From NCBI GenBank assembly GCA_002476625.1, contig DLLC01000003.1, positions 1-16,421 of the forward strand: a stretch of 16,421 nucleotides of DNA. Direction: 5' to 3'. Each line of letters opens with the position of its first letter. Within the stretch, counting starts at the first letter, position 1. The notes under the pieces were generated by a model. That model ran no database searches, had not been told where the DNA came from, and worked only from the letters and a program-made list of their open reading frames with translations. Shown here one piece after another: positions 14,561-16,421 of this stretch. The stretch is from Porphyromonadaceae bacterium UBA7572 (GTDB lineage: Bacteria; Bacteroidota; Bacteroidia; Bacteroidales; Muribaculaceae). Both the position numbers and the translations under genes were made by a program.

Positions 14561-15874
14561 TTACTTTTGACGGAAATAAAGATTGATGGGGGTGCCCTTG
14601 AGGTCCCAACGCTCGCGAATCTGGTTCTCCAGATAGCGCTTGTAGGGGTCTTTTATCCACTGCGGTAGGTTGCAGAAGAACACAAACGATGGCACGCGAG
14701 CCTCTTTAAGCATGGTCACATACTTAATTTTCACCATCTTGCCTTTTGTGGCTGGCGGCGGATACGCGCCTATAATTTCTTGCATGGCATTGTTGAGCTG
14801 CGATGTGGGAATGATGCGCTTGCGGTTGTTATACACTTCTATGGCCTCTTCCAGCGCTTTGTAGATGCGCTGCTTGGTGAGCGCAGAGCCGAAAATGATG
14901 GGAAAGTCGGTGAACGGGGCAAACCGCTGGCGTATGGTGTCTTCCATATACTTGATGGCCTTCTGCGACTTTTCCTGTGCGATGTCCCACTTGTTGACCA
15001 GCACCACCAGGCCCTTGCGGTTCTTCTCAATGATGGAGAAGATGTTCACGTCCTGCGACTCGATGCCGCGTGTGGCGTCAATGATGAGGATGCACACGTC
15101 GCTGTATTCAATGGCGCGGATGCTGCGCAGCACCGAGTAGTATTCCACATCCTCGTTCACCTTGTTCTTCTTGCGGATGCCGGCGGTGTCGACCAGGTAG
15201 AAGTCGAACCCGAACTTGTTGTAGCGAGAGTAGATGCTGTCGCGCGTGGTGCCTGCAATGTCGGTGACGATGTTGCGCTTCTCGTCCATCAAGGCATTGA
15301 CGAGCGATGATTTCCCGGCGTTCGGACGGCCCACGATGGCGAAGCGTGGCAAGTCGTCGTCGATGTTCTCCTCCTCTTTTTCGGGCATAAGGCGCACCAC
15401 CTCGTCCAGGAGGTCGCCAGTGCCAGTGCCATTGATGGCGGATATGGAGAAAGGCTTGCCCAGTCCGAGCGAGTAGAATTCGCTCTCGAGGAATATGCTC
15501 TCGTTGTTGTCGTCTTTGTTGGTGACCAGCACCACTGGTTTCTTGCTGCGTCGCAGAATGGATGCCACATGGTCGTCGAGGTCGGTGACGCCATTTTTGA
15601 TATCGACCATAAAGAGAATCACGTCGGCCTCTTCGATGGCGAGCGCCACTTGCTTATTGATTTCGTCTTCAAAGATGTCCTCGCTGTTCACTACCCAGCC
15701 GCCGGTGTCGACCACCGACATTTCTATGCCTCCCCATTCCGTTTTGCCATACTGGCGGTCGCGCGTGGTACCTGCGGTATCACTGACAATGGCCTTCCGG
15801 CTCTGCGTCAGACGGTTGAAAAGGGTGGACTTGCCGACATTGGGCCGTCCTACTATCGCTACTAAGTTTGCCAT
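14561..15874 (-). CDS. der: Ribosome-assembly GTPase Der (EngA)
   Basis: A 437-residue cytosolic GTPase needed for 50S ribosomal subunit maturation. It has the family's unique tandem G domains. Domain 1 shows GRPNVGKS (9-16), DTAGTTRD, DTGG (56-59) and NKDD (119-122). Domain 2 shows GRPNAGKS (182-189), DIAGTTRD, DTAG (229-232) and NKWD (294-297). The acidic linker at about 165-174 joins them, and a KH-like C-terminal domain follows, ending near GTPINLYFRQK. Length is normal. It lies 92 bases downstream of era on the same strand, an order I know from Bacteroidales, with no terminator between, so the two are probably one transcript. No Shine-Dalgarno is seen before the ATG. Confidence 0.97.
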   Translation of the reverse strand: MANLVAIVGRPNVGKSTLFNRLTQSRKAIVSDTAGTTRDRQYGKTEWGGIEMSVVDTGGWVVNSEDIFEDEINKQVALAIEEADVILFMVDIKNGVTDLDDHVASILRRSKKPVVLVTNKDDNNESIFLESEFYSLGLGKPFSISAINGTGTGDLLDEVVRLMPEKEEENIDDDLPRFAIVGRPNAGKSSLVNALMDEKRNIVTDIAGTTRDSIYSRYNKFGFDFYLVDTAGIRKKNKVNEDVEYYSVLRSIRAIEYSDVCILIIDATRGIESQDVNIFSIIEKNRKGLVVLVNKWDIAQEKSQKAIKYMEDTIRQRFAPFTDFPIIFGSALTKQRIYKALEEAIEVYNNRKRIIPTSQLNNAMQEIIGAYPPPATKGKMVKIKYVTMLKEARVPSFVFFCNLPQWIKDPYKRYLENQIRERWDLKGTPINLYFRQK

Positions 15875-15966
15875 ATTTCGTTCTGATTGTTGTTTTGTTA
15901 TTGCCTATGGGCCTGTTGTCTATGGTACCTGTGGCGCCTATGGGTCGGCCTTGCCCGTCTCGCCGC

Positions 15967-16421
15967 TTACTGCGGATTGTATCCGAAGTTGTTGAGTTCG
16001 CGGTCTGAGTTGCGCCAGTCCTTGTCGACCTTGACAAAGATCTCCAGGAAGACCTTCTTTCCGAAGAACTTCTCCAGGTTCTTGCGCGCCTCGGTCGACA
16101 CCTTCTTCAGGGCCACGCCCTGGTGCCCGATGATGATGCCCTTCTGCGAGTCGCGCTCCACATAGATCACCGCATTGATGCGGATGTGTGTGTCGTCCTC
16201 CTTGAATCGCTCCACGACCACCTCCACCGAGTAGGGTATCTCCTTGTCGTAGTAGCGGAGAATCTTCTCGCGTATGATCTCCGACACAAAGAACTTGGCC
16301 GGCTTGTCGGTGAGCTGGTCCTTGTCGAAGTAAGCAGGGCTCTCGGGCAGCAGCTCACGGATGCGCTTCATGAGCATGTCGATGCCAAACTTGTTCTTGG
16401 CCGAGATGGGCAGTATCTCAG
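15967..16421 (-). CDS. era: GTPase Era, C-terminal part (gene runs off the window)
   Basis: The last 151 codons of Era, which binds 16S rRNA near its 3' end during 30S assembly. The frame is open to the right edge, and translation there reads EILPISAKNKFGID, the G5 (SAK) region at the end of the G domain, so the internal ATG at 16377 is not the start. The type II KH domain follows: YSVEVVVERF, then INAVIYVERDSQKGIIIGHQG with the GHQG loop, KKVSTEARKNLEKFFGKKVFLEIFVKVDKDWR, a classic Era ending. The GTP-binding P loop and switches are outside the window. It precedes der. Confidence 0.95.
   Translation of the reverse strand, partial: EILPISAKNKFGIDMLMKRIRELLPESPAYFDKDQLTDKPAKFFVSEIIREKILRYYDKEIPYSVEVVVERFKEDDTHIRINAVIYVERDSQKGIIIGHQGVALKKVSTEARKNLEKFFGKKVFLEIFVKVDKDWRNSDRELNNFGYNPQ

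Overview
The window looks like chromosomal DNA of a member of the Bacteroidales, most likely a Prevotellaceae-like organism. Five lines of evidence support this: the Bacteroidota -7 promoter element TAnnTTTG upstream of several genes, mostly weak or absent Shine-Dalgarno sequences, a DUF4271 membrane protein next to a Bacteroidota-type uroporphyrinogen-III synthase, a BspA-like leucine-rich-repeat surface protein with an apparent type IX secretion tail, and the pair era-der. The taxonomic call is an inference from gene families and promoter style, not from a database match.

Left part (1-1546): the 3' part of a CAU-anticodon tRNA with its terminator is followed by an accessory-looking AAA_14/DUF4143 ATPase gene. 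Its leader carries two identical 38-bp repeats, each centred on a perfect 14-bp palindrome; the second starts at the last two bases of a TATCTTTG promoter box. Next (1654-4014) comes a rightward group: a LOG-family phosphoribohydrolase, a DUF4271 membrane protein overlapping it by 14 bp, and hemD, which may have its own promoter inside the DUF4271 gene. It ends in a perfect 17-bp terminator stem.

Middle (4027-8863): two leftward genes, polA (DNA polymerase I, with the proofreading DxE motif apparently lost) and a zinc/cadmium-type P1B ATPase with its own promoter and a dyad element upstream. From about 8864 to 11919 lies a visibly AT-rich, accessory-looking stretch: a secreted BspA-like protein, a small protein with a HEPN RNase motif (R-x4-H), and nearly 600 bp without a convincing gene.

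Right part (11920-16421): a long-chain polyprenyl diphosphate synthase (rightward) converges on a secreted glycerophosphodiester phosphodiesterase (leftward) across a very long imperfect hairpin. A roughly 650-bp spacer holds the terminator of the leftward era-der pair (two essential GTPases of ribosome assembly). era runs off the right edge.

Most genes are housekeeping (haem, isoprenoid, DNA repair, metal efflux, ribosome assembly). The parts most worth a second look are the repeat-operated ATPase cassette beside the tRNA, the HEPN protein in the AT-rich stretch, and the dyad in front of the metal ATPase.
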